NCBI GenBank assembly: GCA_029573925.1
Contig: JAKQBV010000360.1
Location: forward strand, 1 to 5,286
From: a bacterium
GTDB lineage: Bacteria > UBP15 > UBA6099
Reading direction: 5' to 3'
Length of the DNA stretch: 5,286 nucleotides
A program made the position numbers and the translations under genes. Below the pieces are notes generated by a model. That model made no database searches and was not told the DNA's origin. It saw nothing but the letters and a program-made list of their open reading frames with translations. Below, piece by piece: positions 5,160-5,286 of the stretch (position 1 is the first letter of the stretch; each line of letters opens with the position of its first letter).

Positions 5160-5286
5160 AAAAGTGTAAAAGAATCGTTGTAAAAGGGTTTACACCAAAA
5201 AGCATCCAAAATAGAATTGCAAGAAAGAGAAGTAAAAGCCCCGAAAGCTGGTGATTTATGATCCCGAAAAGGCCGCCGCAAGAGAC
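5160..5286. other. AT-richer segment with short repeats, no supported gene
   Basis: Base composition drops from GC-rich to AT-rich after the phosphoesterase stop. GTGTAAA (5164-5170) is inverted as TTTACAC (5189-5195), and TGTAAAAG occurs directly twice (5165-5172 and 5179-5186). The last 42 bases can be read as KLVIYDPEKAAARD, open to the window edge, but stops at 5167, 5209 and 5233 interrupt that frame upstream. It may be the start or remnant of a further gene or a mobile-element edge; this cannot be decided here. Confidence 0.35.

Overview
This is a bacterial window with GC-rich coding sequence, clear Shine-Dalgarno sites on two genes, a Sec signal peptide, a Tat signal peptide and a large polytopic membrane protein. 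These suggest a bacterium whose proteins here work in or across the cytoplasmic membrane. Nothing seen fixes the phylum, and there is no RNA gene, CRISPR array or complete insertion sequence.

Layout: (1) Bases 1-426 hold no convincing gene but carry a dense series of short hairpins, including two very GC-rich ones at 219-275 that look like a dispersed REP-like repeat. (2) 427-1326, minus strand, encodes a secreted PhnD-like periplasmic substrate-binding protein with no permease or ATPase gene in view. (3) 1327-1601 is a divergent intergenic region. It holds the ribosome site and a possible promoter of the binding protein, two inverted repeats, a possible 31-codon small ORF, and a very good extended -10 promoter (TGGTATAAT) aimed right. 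(4) 1602-4007, plus strand, encodes an 801-residue multi-pass protein of the GT-C glycosyltransferase type, with a soluble C-terminal domain and an acidic low-complexity tail. Its ATG lies exactly where the promoter predicts the first transcribed base, so the mRNA is probably leaderless. (5) 4139-5159, plus strand, is a Tat-exported calcineurin-like metallophosphoesterase. It is broken by a +1 frameshift near 4457 and appears cut short just after its last metal-binding motif. (6) 5160-5286 is AT-richer, with short repeats and no supported gene.

How the genes might work together: the glycosyltransferase-like protein and the phosphoesterase run in the same direction 131 bases apart and could share a transcript, both acting on the outer face of the membrane. 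The binding protein is divergent, and no shared pathway can be shown. No clearly new multi-gene system is visible. The most notable points are the predicted leaderless start, the hairpin-rich repeat block, and the damaged phosphoesterase next to an abrupt change of composition.
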